From contig NZ_CP045422.1 of NCBI RefSeq assembly GCF_014926585.1, positions 682,001 to 746,000 on the forward strand: DNA of 64,000 nucleotides. The letters are read 5' to 3'. The position numbers and the translations under genes were made by a program. The stretch comes from Devosia beringensis. GTDB taxonomy: Bacteria; Pseudomonadota; Alphaproteobacteria; Rhizobiales; Devosiaceae. This document shows, in pieces, positions 7,089-16,841 of this stretch (positions are counted from its first letter, which is position 1; each line of letters begins with the position of its first letter). The notes under the pieces were generated by a model. That model worked only from the letters and a program-made list of their open reading frames with translations, made no database searches and was not told the origin of the DNA.

Positions 7089-7928
7089 ATGACCATCCAT
7101 TTGCGTGCCGACCGCGCCGTGTTCCGGTTTTCCGGGCCAGAAGCCCACAAGCTGCTCAATGACGTGGTGACGGGCGAAATTCCGGCGACGGGCAATGGCG
7201 AGGGCGAAGTGGCGGCTGCCTGGGCGCTGCTGTCGCCGCAGGGCAAGATCCTGGCCGAGGGCCTGGCCGGTCATGCCGAAGACGCCATCTGGGTGGATGT
7301 GCATCAGTCTGTCGCTGATGATTTCTTCAAGCGCATGAAGATGTATCGCCTGCGCGCCCAGGTGGTCATTGATGACCTGCGGGCAAGCCATCGCGTCGGC
7401 TTTGCCCAGGATGCGGAGCCGAGCGGCATCCGGCACACCGATCGCCTCGGTCCCGTCGATATGGGATGGCGCGTTATCGCGCCGGTCGAGGTCAGCCTGG
7501 GCTGGGTGCAGGAGGACGCCTTTTACCAGGCCGAGCGGATCGGCGCCGGCATTGTCCACCAGGGCAATGACTTCCCGGCCAATGACGCCTTTGCCCATGA
7601 TATCGGGCTCGACATTCTCGATGGCATCGACTTCGCCAAGGGCTGCTATGTCGGCCAGGAAGTGGTCAGCCGGATGAAGCATCGCGGCACGGCCAGGCGG
7701 CGGCCGGTGATCGTTTCGGGCATCGAGGCGCCCGCCGGCAGCGCCGTTATCACCGGCACGCGCGAGGCTGGTACAATCGGCCAGGTCGTTGATGGCATGG
7801 CCGTCGCCATCCTGCGCCTTGACCGGATTACCGATCTGTCCGCCGTGACGGTCGATGGCAAGCTGGTACAGCTGTCCCTGCCCGTCTGGGCCAATTATGC
7901 TTTTGGCGACGTCACCGCAGAAGACTAG
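7089..7928 (+). CDS. YgfZ/CAF17-like folate-binding protein
   Basis: A 279-residue protein of the GcvT-fold YgfZ/CAF17 family, which uses tetrahydrofolate in maintaining some iron-sulfur enzymes. The diagnostic motif KGCYVGQEVVSRMKHRG is at about residues 193-209. I start at the ATG at 7089 (MTIHLRADRAV), where the family fold begins, just after a GCGAG ribosome-binding-like stretch; the longer open frame covers the pyrC promoter. It is divergent from pyrC, 67 bases apart, and followed by an HD hydrolase on the same strand. It is distinct from the true gcvT at 60007. Confidence 0.92.
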   Translation: MTIHLRADRAVFRFSGPEAHKLLNDVVTGEIPATGNGEGEVAAAWALLSPQGKILAEGLAGHAEDAIWVDVHQSVADDFFKRMKMYRLRAQVVIDDLRASHRVGFAQDAEPSGIRHTDRLGPVDMGWRVIAPVEVSLGWVQEDAFYQAERIGAGIVHQGNDFPANDAFAHDIGLDILDGIDFAKGCYVGQEVVSRMKHRGTARRRPVIVSGIEAPAGSAVITGTREAGTIGQVVDGMAVAILRLDRITDLSAVTVDGKLVQLSLPVWANYAFGDVTAED

Positions 7929-8011
7929 ACGCACTTCACGTCGCCGTGTTCAGCGAATCGAGCGCAGATGCTAAGCTCGATGCTAACAGTCTGCTAACCA
8001 ATCGGGGCACC

Positions 8012-8614
8012 ATGGCACGGACCAGTTCACGCGCCTGGCAACGCATGTTGTCGGGGCGACGTCTCGATATTCTTGATCCCTCGCCGATGGATGTCGAACT
8101 CTCCGACATTGCCCATGGCCTGGCGCGCGTGGCGCGCTGGAATGGCCAGACCTATGGCGACTATCCGTTTTCAGTGGCGCAGCACTCGGTGCTGGTGCTC
8201 GAACTGTTCCGCGCCGCCAACGCAGATGCGACCCCGGTCGCCCTGCTGCAGGCGCTGCTGCACGACGCGCCCGAATATGTGATGGGCGACATCATCTCGC
8301 CGTTCAAGGCGGCGATGGGTGGCAATTACAAGGACGTCGAAAATCGTTTGCTGTCAGCAATTTACCTGCGTTTTTCGCTGCCGGCGGCGATGAGCGCCCC
8401 CATTGCCAAGCTGGTCAAGAAGGCCGACCGGGAAGCCGCCTTTTTCGAGGCCATTCACCTGGCCGGGTTTGCCGAGGAGGAAGCGCGCAAGTTCTTTGGC
8501 GCGCCCGAGCAGCCGGCCTTCGAGGTGGATGCCTTCGACCGGCTGATCCGCCCCTGGCCGACAGGCGAGGCGCATGACCGCTTCGTCGCCGCTTTCAGCG
8601 CAATTTCCATTTAG
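8012..8614 (+). CDS. HD-domain phosphohydrolase (YfbR-like)
   Basis: A 200-residue metal-dependent HD hydrolase. The visible ligands are His in FSVAQHSVLV (about residue 54) and the HD pair in ALLHDAPEYVMGD (about 88-98), with a later Asp in KKADREAAF. The pattern resembles YfbR-type 5'-deoxynucleotidases, but the substrate is unproven. I use the ATG at 8012 (MARTSSRAW); the extra 22 residues of the longer reading look non-native. It lies downstream of the YgfZ-like gene with 83 bases between, so it may have its own promoter. Confidence 0.85.
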   Translation: MARTSSRAWQRMLSGRRLDILDPSPMDVELSDIAHGLARVARWNGQTYGDYPFSVAQHSVLVLELFRAANADATPVALLQALLHDAPEYVMGDIISPFKAAMGGNYKDVENRLLSAIYLRFSLPAAMSAPIAKLVKKADREAAFFEAIHLAGFAEEEARKFFGAPEQPAFEVDAFDRLIRPWPTGEAHDRFVAAFSAISI

Positions 8615-8709
8615 CAGCAACGGTTTGGCCTTGGGGAAATTAACCCTAAGGCGGGATGAACTTTGCGTGTGACATCGGCTTATGGTTTCTAATGGATTAA
8701 CGCGAAAAC

Positions 8710-9258
8710 GTGTTTCGCTTCATTCCGGGACATAAAGCCATGGACCTGCCAGATCGTCACATGCTGCTGGGCATGACCTTGGGCGCCATTTCGGCGATGG
8801 CGCTGGCGACCATCGGGCCGGGCATGGTGATCGAGACCTTCGCCGACGGCGTGCTGAACCCGGTAGTGGCGCCGGGCTTTGATACGTCCCGTCTGGTCAA
8901 GTTCGAGGGGCGGCATTACCAGGTAGCGGCCGAGCCGTGGGTATCGCAGGATCCGACATCGACGCAGGTGGTCAAGAAGGTCGAAGGCGGCGTAGTGTCC
9001 TATGTGACTATCGCCAGCACGGCTACCGGCACCTATTCCAGCGACGTGCTCTACACCAACCATGTGCAATATCCGGGCATTGCGGTGACCGAAGTCGCCC
9101 CCAATGGCGAGCCGCTTTCGAGCTGGCAGAGCGGCCGCTGGTTCAGCTTCAGCAGCCGTGGGGCCAACTCATTCTACTCGGTGCGGGCCGGCGACGTGCG
9201 CGTCACGGGCTGGGGCGGTCGCACCTGCGTTACCGGCCGGGACTTCCGGGTCTGCTGA
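8710..9258 (+). CDS. Hypothetical membrane-anchored protein
   Basis: A 182-residue protein with one N-terminal hydrophobic segment (about residues 18-38), then a Thr/Ser/Gly-rich, probably periplasmic part. Two cysteines lie at the end (GRTCVTGRDFRVC), perhaps a disulfide. There is no domain I recognise. The stop directly abuts the stop of the convergent SleB-like gene. The upstream 95 bases contain TTAACC and GGATTAACG stretches that resemble CtrA half-sites, only suggestively. Confidence 0.6.
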   Translation: MFRFIPGHKAMDLPDRHMLLGMTLGAISAMALATIGPGMVIETFADGVLNPVVAPGFDTSRLVKFEGRHYQVAAEPWVSQDPTSTQVVKKVEGGVVSYVTIASTATGTYSSDVLYTNHVQYPGIAVTEVAPNGEPLSSWQSGRWFSFSSRGANSFYSVRAGDVRVTGWGGRTCVTGRDFRVC

Positions 9259-10314
9259 TCAGCCGAACAGCCAGCCGCTCTTGAACTTGTAGAAGACGTG
9301 CAGGCCGATCTGGGTCACCTTGTTCATGCGCGGGGCCCAGGTGGGGCGCACATAGGTGGCGTGGTAATGTGTCGCGTCGGCGACTTCGGTCAGGTAGAGC
9401 TGGCCGTCGGTGAACCGCTTGGCAATGTCCTCGGCCTGAGCCCAGGACTTGCTGTCATTGATGGATTCCGGAATACCGTCGCAGGCGAAGGAGAACTGGC
9501 AGGCATTGCGCTTGGTCTGGTTCTGGAACACCACGCCGCAGATCGTATCGGGATAGCGCCGATCCCTGACGCGATTGAGCACCACCTGCGCCACCGCCAC
9601 CTGGCCGCGATAGCTTTCGCCGCGGGCCTCGAAATAGATCGCCGTCGCCAGGCACCACAGTTCCTTGTCCGAAGCAGCCACCACCTGTCCGGTGGCAAAG
9701 CCGCCGGTTACAGGGGCGGTTTCACGGGCATAAGCCAGCTGCTCGGAGGCCATTGCGGGCAGAGGTATGCCCGTGGATGGGGGAGCGATGCCGGCAATGG
9801 CGTCGAGCGCGGCGGCCGAGGAGAGATTCAGGGCCGAGGGATCGATGGCGGCAATGGACATGCGCGGACCGATCTCGACATCGCCGGTCGGGGCGATATC
9901 GGCAAAGCGGGTCTGGCCGAGCGTGGGATCGTCCGGACCGGCGCGCAGCGACGCCAGGCGGATGCGGGCTTCCTCGAAGCTGCGCGACAGGGCCAGGACA
10001 TCGACCTGGGGGCGCATGCGATCGGTCTTGGCGGCGCGATTGGGGCCGGTGAAGCCGGCGGCAGCAAAGAGGCTATCGACCGAACCGGTAATCACTGGAT
10101 CGATGCCGGAATAGGACAGGCTGGCAAGGGCGAGCTGAACCGGCGCCGGAGTGGTATCAAGCAGGTCGGATGCAGGCGCGAGCGCCATCCCGGTCAGGCC
10201 GGCATAGCTCAGGACGCCAAGCACGGCCACGGCCAGAAACCTGGCGACGGGACGCAAGCGACGATCCGCTCGGGCCGAGCGCAGACGCGCCACTGGCCGG
10301 TGGGAAGATACCAT
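9259..10314 (-). CDS. SleB-like cell wall hydrolase
   Basis: A 351-residue protein with an N-terminal membrane anchor or signal (about residues 23-45), a long low-complexity linker, and a C-terminal Hydrolase_2 domain (about 215-350). The domain shows the catalytic Glu in AIYFEARGESYRGQVAVAQVVLNR, then CGVVFQ, CQFSFACDG and THYHATYVRPTW. Family members cleave peptidoglycan as lytic transglycosylases. A periplasmic role in wall turnover is likely. It converges with the membrane-anchored gene at 8710, with adjacent stop codons. Confidence in the domain is high; the physiological role is inferred. Confidence 0.9.
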   Translation of the reverse strand: MVSSHRPVARLRSARADRRLRPVARFLAVAVLGVLSYAGLTGMALAPASDLLDTTPAPVQLALASLSYSGIDPVITGSVDSLFAAAGFTGPNRAAKTDRMRPQVDVLALSRSFEEARIRLASLRAGPDDPTLGQTRFADIAPTGDVEIGPRMSIAAIDPSALNLSSAAALDAIAGIAPPSTGIPLPAMASEQLAYARETAPVTGGFATGQVVAASDKELWCLATAIYFEARGESYRGQVAVAQVVLNRVRDRRYPDTICGVVFQNQTKRNACQFSFACDGIPESINDSKSWAQAEDIAKRFTDGQLYLTEVADATHYHATYVRPTWAPRMNKVTQIGLHVFYKFKSGWLFG

Positions 10315-10489
10315 CTACGCAACTCAACACAACGCAACACAACAACTGTTCGGCGGCAGAGACGCTAGAATGCCGACAGTGGTGATGATGACTTATTAGG
10401 GTTAGCAGGGCGTAAACGGAACCAGTGGCAGGGCAGTGGCCTGATTGTGGCAGGCGATGAACTTGCCGTGATGGGAAGGGCGACGCGGT

Positions 10490-11047
10490 TCAGGCGCCGC
10501 AGGCCGCGCGGACCTGGCTGACTTCAGGCAGGAAGGCGTCGACACGGAAGCGCGCCGACAGCGACCGAGAATTGACCGGCGTCACCCGGACGGTGAGGTT
10601 GGTCGCGCCCGCCAGGCCATCGAGAAACGCCGCGGCGTCGCTGGTATTATCAAGCACGAGGGCGGTGTTGTCGGGATTGACCGGCAGGGTGCGGCTGCGC
10701 GAGGCCTGCAGATCATATTGCAGGGTAATGCCGGCGTCGCGGCCCAGGGCCGACATCGTGTTGCCGGCAAAGGCGAAGCTGACGCTCAGCACCTCATCCT
10801 GGCACATGACAACCATGGTGGCCGGGGCCCGCCCGCTGGGGCGCGCCGGAATCAGCTGCTCGGACTGCAGGGTGACGCTGAGGCCGGCCTGATCGGAAAG
10901 AGCCGTGCGGAACAGGCCGTCATAGCAAGCCAGGCGTTCCACATCGGTGGCGATGGTAACGCATTGGGAAACGCCGGCCTGGGCCAGCGCAGGTGGTACG
11001 GGAACTGCAAGCAGAGGCAGCAGCGCGAGTGCCAGTGATAATTTCAC
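10490..11047 (-). CDS. Secreted protein resembling T6SS-associated VasI
   Basis: A 185-residue protein with a signal peptide (about residues 1-22, ending ALA-QAG). The mature N-terminus, SQCVTIATDVERLACYDGLF, matches the recurring start of VasI-type proteins, which otherwise occur in type VI secretion loci, and a terminal cysteine (VRAACGA) also fits. There is no other type VI gene in this window, so it may be a stand-alone relative. It lies between the SleB-like and PPDK-like genes, all leftward, with gaps of 175 and 76 bases. Confidence 0.55.
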   Translation of the reverse strand: MKLSLALALLPLLAVPVPPALAQAGVSQCVTIATDVERLACYDGLFRTALSDQAGLSVTLQSEQLIPARPSGRAPATMVVMCQDEVLSVSFAFAGNTMSALGRDAGITLQYDLQASRSRTLPVNPDNTALVLDNTSDAAAFLDGLAGATNLTVRVTPVNSRSLSARFRVDAFLPEVSQVRAACGA

Positions 11048-11123
11048 GTTGATCAGTGTCCCATCCCTTTGTGCCGACCTGTGCCGGCTTGCCCCCTACA
11101 TGTAGGGACTGCGCGCACGTTTT

Positions 11124-13406
11124 TTAAGCGGTCGCCTGTGCCAAAGTCAGGCGCGCCACCGGGACACGATAGGGCGAACAGCTGACATAGTCGACGCCCA
11201 GGCCGGAGAAGAACTTGAGCGAGGCCGGATCGCCGGCATGTTCGCCACAGATACCGATCTTGAGCCGCGGATTGGCGGCCCTGCCCCGCTCGATGGCGAT
11301 GGCAATCAGTTCCCCCACGCCCTTTTCATCGATGGTGACGAAGGGATCGCGCTCATAGATGCCCTTGCGCTGATAGGCGGCGAGGAATGTGGGGGCATCG
11401 TCGCGGGAGATGCCGAAGGTGGTCTGGGTCAGGTCGTTGGTCCCAAACGAGAAAAAATCGACCATGTTGGCAATGTCGCCCGCCCGCAGGCAGGCGCGGG
11501 GCAGCTCGATCATGGTGCCGAACAGGATCTTGACCCGATCGCTGCGCAGCAGGCCGGAATTGGCCGCGATGGTGTTCATGCGCTCGCGCACGAAGGCCAC
11601 TTCGCTGGCGGTCGAGACGAAGGGCACCATGACCTCGACGGCCACCGGCTCGTCCTGGGTCTCGCTGGCGGCGCGGACGCCAGCCATGATGGCCTGCATC
11701 TGCATGGACAGGATTTCCGGATAGGTGATGGCCAGGCGCACGCCGCGATGACCAAGCATGGGATTGACCTCGGCTATGCGATCAAGCCGGAGCCGCAGGG
11801 CCCGGACGGCCAGGCCGAGCGAGGCGGCGGTTTCCTCAATGTCTTCCTCGGTGCGCGGCAGGAATTCGTGCAGCGGCGGATCGAACAGCCGCACGGTGAC
11901 CGGACGGCCGCGCATGGCCGAGAACAGGGCCGAATAGTCGCCCGTCTGGTAGCCGACCAGGCCGTTGACTGCCTGGGTCCGGTCGTCCTCGTCTTCGCTC
12001 AGGATCATGCGGCGCAGCGCGACCATGCGCTCGGGGGTGAAGAACATGTGCTCGCTGCGCGCCAGGCCGATGCCTTCGGCGCCAAAGCTCAGCGCCGTCA
12101 TGGCCGATTCGACCGTTTCGGCATTGGTGCGCACAGAAATCTTGCGAGTGGCATCGGACCAGTCGAGCAGCGTGCCGATGGCGCCGCCGATATGGGGCTG
12201 GGCCAGCGGCAGGGTGCCGGCATAGACGGCGCCGTCGCTGCCATCGATGGTCAGCAGGTCGCCCATGCGGAACTCGCGCTCGCCGATCCAGCAGACCATG
12301 TCGCTGGCATCGACCGAGAGCGTGCGCACCCCGGCCACGCAGGGCTTGCCGGTGATGCGCGCCACAACGCCGGCATGGCTGGACATGCCGCCGCGGGCGG
12401 TGAGGATGCCGGTAGCTGCCTTCATGCCCTCGATGTCGGCCGGGCCGGTCTCGTTGACCACCAGAATGCAGTGCTTGCCGCGGGCGCGGAGGCGGGCCGC
12501 ATCTTCGGGGTTGAAGACGATGGTGCCGCTGGCCGCACCGGGCGAGACACCCAGCCCCTTGGCGATCGGCGCCGCGCCCAGGGTGGATCGGAGGCGCGGA
12601 TGCAGCAACTGGGCGAGCCGCGCCGGATCGACGCGGCTGACGGCGTTCTGTGGCGACCATACCTTGCGCTTGACCCGGTCGACGGCGGCCTCGAGATCGG
12701 CTGCGGCCGAGGCCATGAACGGGCGGGCGGAAATGAATTGCAGCTGGCCAGCCTCTACGGCAACGGCGCAGCACATGTGGCGGCCTGCCTTGGCATCAAC
12801 CAGCGCGACCAGGGCCGCCGCCGATTCGGGCAGCCGGGGCAGTGGCGCGCCATCGAGGGGGGCCGGCCCCAGGGCACCGGTGGTGCCGTTACGGGTCAGG
12901 AACTGCTCGATCTCGCCCTGGGCCTGGGCCTGGATCAGGACGATCTGCTTGCCGCGATCCTCATCGGGGCGCCCGGTCCAGCCCTGGCCGAAGCCGTAGC
13001 TGTCAAAGGCGCTCTTGATGGCCCGTGCCAGCGGTCGGCTTGGATCGACCGAGTCTTCCGGATGGGCCGGCGCGGCGATGCCCAGCTTGGCCGGCATCAG
13101 GCCGCCATTGTGCGTGGCCGCCGAGGTGCGCACCACCAAAGGTGGCGGCGTGCCCTCCTTGCCCACCAGCTTGAACAGGCAGGCCACCCAATGGGTGCGC
13201 AGCTTGATGTCCTTGCGGCTGCGTTCGGCTTGCAGCGCTTCCCAGGCCGCGCGGGTCAGGGCAATGGTGGGAATGGTGGGAAAGCCGGCCTCGCCGACGC
13301 GGAAGATCCAGCGGGCCTTGCCGCTGAGCAGCTTGAGCTGGCTGGCCGACAGGTTCGCCTTCCCCATGGCCGGGGCGATCGCGAACATTTCCTGCGCCAA
13401 ACTCAC
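11124..13406 (-). CDS. PPDK-like PEP-utilising enzyme with a reduced N-terminal domain
   Basis: A 760-residue protein related to pyruvate phosphate dikinase. The phosphohistidine domain is intact: [15 protein letters not shown] with the phospho-His. The C-terminal PEP/pyruvate barrel has [20 protein letters not shown] and the catalytic cysteine in [11 protein letters not shown]. The N-terminal ATP-grasp part is only about 240 residues, where full PPDK has over 350, and the usual glycine-rich nucleotide loop is not obvious, although [12 protein letters not shown] resembles part of it. Full PPDK is near 880 residues. It may be a phosphotransferase with altered nucleotide use, not a pyruvate dikinase. 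It is divergent from ispH. Confidence 0.85.
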   Translation of the reverse strand: MSLAQEMFAIAPAMGKANLSASQLKLLSGKARWIFRVGEAGFPTIPTIALTRAAWEALQAERSRKDIKLRTHWVACLFKLVGKEGTPPPLVVRTSAATHNGGLMPAKLGIAAPAHPEDSVDPSRPLARAIKSAFDSYGFGQGWTGRPDEDRGKQIVLIQAQAQGEIEQFLTRNGTTGALGPAPLDGAPLPRLPESAAALVALVDAKAGRHMCCAVAVEAGQLQFISARPFMASAAADLEAAVDRVKRKVWSPQNAVSRVDPARLAQLLHPRLRSTLGAAPIAKGLGVSPGAASGTIVFNPEDAARLRARGKHCILVVNETGPADIEGMKAATGILTARGGMSSHAGVVARITGKPCVAGVRTLSVDASDMVCWIGEREFRMGDLLTIDGSDGAVYAGTLPLAQPHIGGAIGTLLDWSDATRKISVRTNAETVESAMTALSFGAEGIGLARSEHMFFTPERMVALRRMILSEDEDDRTQAVNGLVGYQTGDYSALFSAMRGRPVTVRLFDPPLHEFLPRTEEDIEETAASLGLAVRALRLRLDRIAEVNPMLGHRGVRLAITYPEILSMQMQAIMAGVRAASETQDEPVAVEVMVPFVSTASEVAFVRERMNTIAANSGLLRSDRVKILFGTMIELPRACLRAGDIANMVDFFSFGTNDLTQTTFGISRDDAPTFLAAYQRKGIYERDPFVTIDEKGVGELIAIAIERGRAANPRLKIGICGEHAGDPASLKFFSGLGVDYVSCSPYRVPVARLTLAQATA

Positions 13407-13505
13407 TGCTCGGTCCCTGTCGTGGTTAGAGAGCCATCATGCCTGCACGGCTGGGCCGCTGCAACAAGACTTGACTTGTCGTCGTGTCGAAAGCATCTGA
13501 CTGCT

Positions 13506-14477
13506 ATGGAAAAGCGGCCACAACTAGACATTCTGCTCTGCGCCCCCCGCGGCTTTTGCGCCGGGGTCGATCGCGCCATCCAGATCGTGGAACTCGCGCT
13601 CGAGAAATACGGCGCCCCGGTCTATGTGCGGCACGCCATCGTGCACAACAAATATGTGGTGGATGGCCTGCGCGACAAGGGCGCGATCTTCGTCGAGGAG
13701 CTGAGCGAAATCCCCGAGACCGGGGCGCCGGTCGTGTTCTCGGCGCATGGCGTACCCAAATCGGTGCCGGCCGATGCGCGCAGTCGCAAGATGTTCTTTC
13801 TCGACGCCACCTGCCCGCTGGTGAGCAAGGTGCATGTCGAGGCACAGCGGCATTTTGCCGAGGGTCACGAGATCGTGCTGATCGGCCACAAAGGGCATCC
13901 GGAGGTCGTGGGCACAATGGGCCAGCTGCCCGAGGGGGCCATCACGCTGATCGAGACGGTCGCGGACGCCAAGGTGTTCGAGCCCAAGGACCCGATGACC
14001 CTGGCCTTCGTGACGCAGACGACACTGTCCGTCGATGACACCCGCGAAATCGTAGCGGCGCTCAAGGCGCGCTTTCCGGCGATCAACGGGCCGCACAAGG
14101 AAGACATCTGCTACGCCACCACCAACCGGCAGGAGGCCATCAAGTCGGTGGCGCCGGAAGTCGATGCCATGATCGTGGTGGGCTCGCCCAACTCGTCCAA
14201 TTCGCTGCGGCTGGTGGAAGTGGCAGAGCGGGCCGGTTGCAAGATCGCCATGCTGGTCGACCGGGCGTCGGAAATCGACTGGGACCGCTTTGCCGGCATC
14301 CGGACGCTGGGCGTTTCAGCCGGCGCCTCGGCACCGGAAAAGCTGGTCGACGAGGTGATCGAGGCCTTTGCCCAGCGCTATGACATCAAGGTCGAGGCGC
14401 GCGTCACCGCCAAGGAAAACATCGCCTTCAACATTCCGCGCGAATTGCGGGCCATCGAGGCGGCCGTCACTGAATGA
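13506..14477 (+). CDS. ispH: 4-hydroxy-3-methylbut-2-enyl diphosphate reductase
   Basis: The last enzyme of the MEP isoprenoid pathway, reducing HMBPP to IPP and DMAPP with a 4Fe-4S cluster. The three cluster cysteines are visible in [23 protein letters not shown] and [10 protein letters not shown]. Also present are [16 protein letters not shown] and IGHKGHPEV. The 323-residue length fits the family. The start is the ATG at 13506 (MEKRPQLD); the frame stays open far upstream only as a shadow of the opposite gene. It begins a run with the GNAT gene and rnhA, each overlapping by ATGA. Confidence 0.97.
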   Translation: MEKRPQLDILLCAPRGFCAGVDRAIQIVELALEKYGAPVYVRHAIVHNKYVVDGLRDKGAIFVEELSEIPETGAPVVFSAHGVPKSVPADARSRKMFFLDATCPLVSKVHVEAQRHFAEGHEIVLIGHKGHPEVVGTMGQLPEGAITLIETVADAKVFEPKDPMTLAFVTQTTLSVDDTREIVAALKARFPAINGPHKEDICYATTNRQEAIKSVAPEVDAMIVVGSPNSSNSLRLVEVAERAGCKIAMLVDRASEIDWDRFAGIRTLGVSAGASAPEKLVDEVIEAFAQRYDIKVEARVTAKENIAFNIPRELRAIEAAVTE

Positions 14478-15001
14478 GCGACCTGAGGCTGCTCGAAACC
14501 GATCGCCTGGTGCTCTCGGGCTGGAGCATCGACCAGGTCGATGACCTGTTGCGCCTGCACGGCAACCCTGACGTGTCGCGCTATCTCAAGGGGGACGGCT
14601 CCCCTTGGATTCGCGCAGACTGCGCGGCACGGATCGCGCTGTGGCGCGATAATTTCGTCAGTCACCGCATGGGCAAGCTTCGCGTCCAGCGCAAGAGCGA
14701 TGGCGTGCTGTTGGGACGCGCCGGGTTTGGGCTGCATGGCGAACGGGGCGAGCCGGAAATTGGCTACGCCTTGTTTCCTGAATATCACGGCAAGGGCTAC
14801 GCGACCGAGGCCGCCGTCGCCCTGCGCGACTGGCTCTTTGCTGAAACGGACTGGATGTATTTCCTCGGCTTCGCCGATGTGCGCAATGCCCCCTCACTGG
14901 CGGTGTTGAGCAAGATCGGCATGGTTCGCACTCATGTGGGCGTGGTGGAGGGGCAGCAGACCCAGTTTCATATCATGCACAGAGGGCAATTATCGGCATG
15001 A
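14474..15001 (+). CDS. GNAT family N-acetyltransferase
   Basis: A 175-residue acetyltransferase of the RimJ/RimL-like branch (PF13302 pattern). It starts [14 protein letters not shown], has [25 protein letters not shown] containing the acetyl-CoA binding Q/R-x-x-G/A-like loop, and ends with [13 protein letters not shown]. The substrate is unknown; relatives acetylate protein N-termini or small molecules. Its ATG overlaps the ispH stop by four bases, and its own stop overlaps the rnhA start the same way, implying translational coupling through the three genes. Confidence 0.9.
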   Translation: MSDLRLLETDRLVLSGWSIDQVDDLLRLHGNPDVSRYLKGDGSPWIRADCAARIALWRDNFVSHRMGKLRVQRKSDGVLLGRAGFGLHGERGEPEIGYALFPEYHGKGYATEAAVALRDWLFAETDWMYFLGFADVRNAPSLAVLSKIGMVRTHVGVVEGQQTQFHIMHRGQLSA

Positions 15002-15444
15002 CCGAGACCGTAATCATCCATACCGACGGGGCCTGTTCGGGCAATCCCGGGCCAGGCGGCTGGGGCGCCATTCTGCAATATGGCGACAGAACCAAGGAAT
15101 TGTGCGGCGGCGCCCAGCTGACCACCAATAACAAGATGGAGCTGACTGCGGCCATCGAGGCGCTCAATGCGCTGACGCGGGCCTGCACGGTCGAACTGCA
15201 CACCGACAGCCAATATGTCAAAAACGGCGTGCAGAGCTGGATGAAGGGCTGGAAGAAGAACGGCTGGAAGACGGCCGACAAGAAGCCGGTCAAGAACCTC
15301 GAACTCTGGCAGGCGCTGGACGAGGCGACCAAGCGCCACACCATCGACTGGCGCTGGGTCAAGGGCCATGCCGGGCACGACCTCAACGAGCGTGCCGACC
15401 AGCTGGCCAATGACGGCATGGCGCCGTTCAAGAGCCGCCGCTAG
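14998..15444 (+). CDS. rnhA: Ribonuclease HI
   Basis: Degrades the RNA strand of RNA-DNA hybrids. The 148-residue protein shows the full catalytic set: [18 protein letters not shown] (first Asp), [13 protein letters not shown] (Glu), LHTDSQYV (Asp) and NERADQLAN (Asp), with a basic protrusion around [16 protein letters not shown] as in E. coli RNase HI. The start overlaps the GNAT stop by four bases. It converges with the DUF808 gene, with a four-base overlap of the ends. RNase HII is encoded at 39162. Confidence 0.97.
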   Translation: MTETVIIHTDGACSGNPGPGGWGAILQYGDRTKELCGGAQLTTNNKMELTAAIEALNALTRACTVELHTDSQYVKNGVQSWMKGWKKNGWKTADKKPVKNLELWQALDEATKRHTIDWRWVKGHAGHDLNERADQLANDGMAPFKSRR

Positions 15445-16421
15445 GCGCGTTTGGGCAGCAGGCGCTTGAGAGCCTTCCAGGCCGGCGCCAGGGCATAGCC
15501 GACCACCGGGATCAGCAGCGCGCCGAAGATCAGGCCGCCGACACCGTCGATGAGGGCCATCATCAGCCAGCCGGCGAAATCGGCAATGGCCGGTACGGCG
15601 TGGGCAGCCCATTCGGAGGCGCCTTCGATGAAGTGCTCCGGCCCGGCAATGCCGAAGCTGACCAGGCCGTGGGACAGGATGCCGCCGCCGACCCAGATCA
15701 TGGCCGCGGTGCCGATGACGCTGAGTACCTGCATGAAGACGGGCATGCCGGTGACCAGCGCACGGCCAAAGCCGCGGCCAGCGCCGGTGCGGGCGTGGCG
15801 GGCCAGCCACAGGCCCATGTCGTCGCCTTTGACGATCAGGGCCACGCCGCCATAGACCACGACGGTGATGCCCACGGCGACCAGCGCCAGGATCAGCGCG
15901 CGGGTCCAGATGTCGGGCACGTCGATGGCCGAAAGGGCGATGGTCATGATCTCGGCCGAGAGGATGAAATCGGTCTGGATGGCGCCGGCGATCTTCTGGT
16001 CTTCCAGGGTCGCGGCATTGACGGCGATGGGTTCAAGGCCAGCCTCGTGCACCTCGGCCTCGTGCGGCGCCAAAGCGTGGAAGACCTTTTCGGCGCCCTC
16101 GTAGCAGAGATAGGCGCCACCAATCATCAGCAGCGGCGTGATGGCACCCGGCAGGAAGGTGCTCAGAATCAGCGCGGCGGGCAGCAGGAAGATCAGCTTG
16201 TTCTTGATCGAGCCCCAGGCAATGGCGCCGACAATGGGCAATTCGCGATCTGCGGTGAAGCCATCGACATAGCGCGGGGTCACCGCGGCATCATCGATCA
16301 CGGCGCCCGCCGCCTTGACCCCGGCCTTGGCGGCCTGGCCGGCGACGTCGTCGAGCGAGGCAGCAGCGACCTTGACCAGGCCAGCGACGTCATCGAGCAG
16401 AGCAAGCAGACCGACACTCAT
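15441..16421 (-). CDS. DUF808 (YedI-like) inner-membrane protein
   Basis: A 326-residue membrane protein of unknown function. The family start is clear: [27 protein letters not shown], followed by [17 protein letters not shown]. About six or seven hydrophobic segments follow residue 70, for example [19 protein letters not shown] and [19 protein letters not shown] start at the ATG at 16421, which gives the family N-terminus; 19 more codons are open upstream. No functional partner is visible. It converges with rnhA and is divergent from a small secreted protein. Confidence 0.9.
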   Translation of the reverse strand: MSVGLLALLDDVAGLVKVAAASLDDVAGQAAKAGVKAAGAVIDDAAVTPRYVDGFTADRELPIVGAIAWGSIKNKLIFLLPAALILSTFLPGAITPLLMIGGAYLCYEGAEKVFHALAPHEAEVHEAGLEPIAVNAATLEDQKIAGAIQTDFILSAEIMTIALSAIDVPDIWTRALILALVAVGITVVVYGGVALIVKGDDMGLWLARHARTGAGRGFGRALVTGMPVFMQVLSVIGTAAMIWVGGGILSHGLVSFGIAGPEHFIEGASEWAAHAVPAIADFAGWLMMALIDGVGGLIFGALLIPVVGYALAPAWKALKRLLPKRA

Positions 16422-16487
16422 GCAGAAATTCCTTTGGTAGCGGCAGATTGATTTGGCATTGGCGGCCAGCCGGCGCACGATCGCGGC

Positions 16488-16829
16488 ATGTTACGCAAAA
16501 CGCTCCTCACCGCCACCACCATGTTGTGCCTGACGCTGCCGGCACTGGCGCAGTTTCCACCGCCGGGCATTTATGACTGCAGCAGGGCAGACGGCAGTGC
16601 CTTCGGTACGCTGACCTTGTTCGTGGCGGGCGATTACGATTTTGTCACCGACGACATGCCGCGCGGTCAGGGCCAGGTCGCCTCCTCGGGCTCCCAGGTG
16701 CAGGCGCTGAGCGGGCCGCTTGCCGATATCGAGCTCAGGGGCAGCTTCGTCACCGATGACCATGGCGACACGGTGTTCGATTTCGAGACCAGCATGGGCG
16801 CCATTCGCTGCGCCCTGCCCCCGCGCTGA
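16488..16829 (+). CDS. Small secreted hypothetical protein
   Basis: A 113-residue protein with a signal peptide (about residues 1-20, ending ALA-QFP). The mature part has two cysteines (YDCSRADG and RCALPPR) that could form a disulfide and a beta-rich, Gly/Asp-containing body. I recognise no family. It is divergent from the DUF808 gene, 66 bases between starts, and converges with glyS with 12 bases between stops. Confidence that it is a real exported protein is moderate. Confidence 0.65.
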   Translation: MLRKTLLTATTMLCLTLPALAQFPPPGIYDCSRADGSAFGTLTLFVAGDYDFVTDDMPRGQGQVASSGSQVQALSGPLADIELRGSFVTDDHGDTVFDFETSMGAIRCALPPR

Positions 16830-16841
16830 CCGGCGGCCGGT

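Noticed and set aside
11238-13505. Very long plus-strand open frame leading into ispH
   Set aside because: It is the shadow of the opposite PPDK-like gene in high-GC sequence; ispH homology begins only at 13506.
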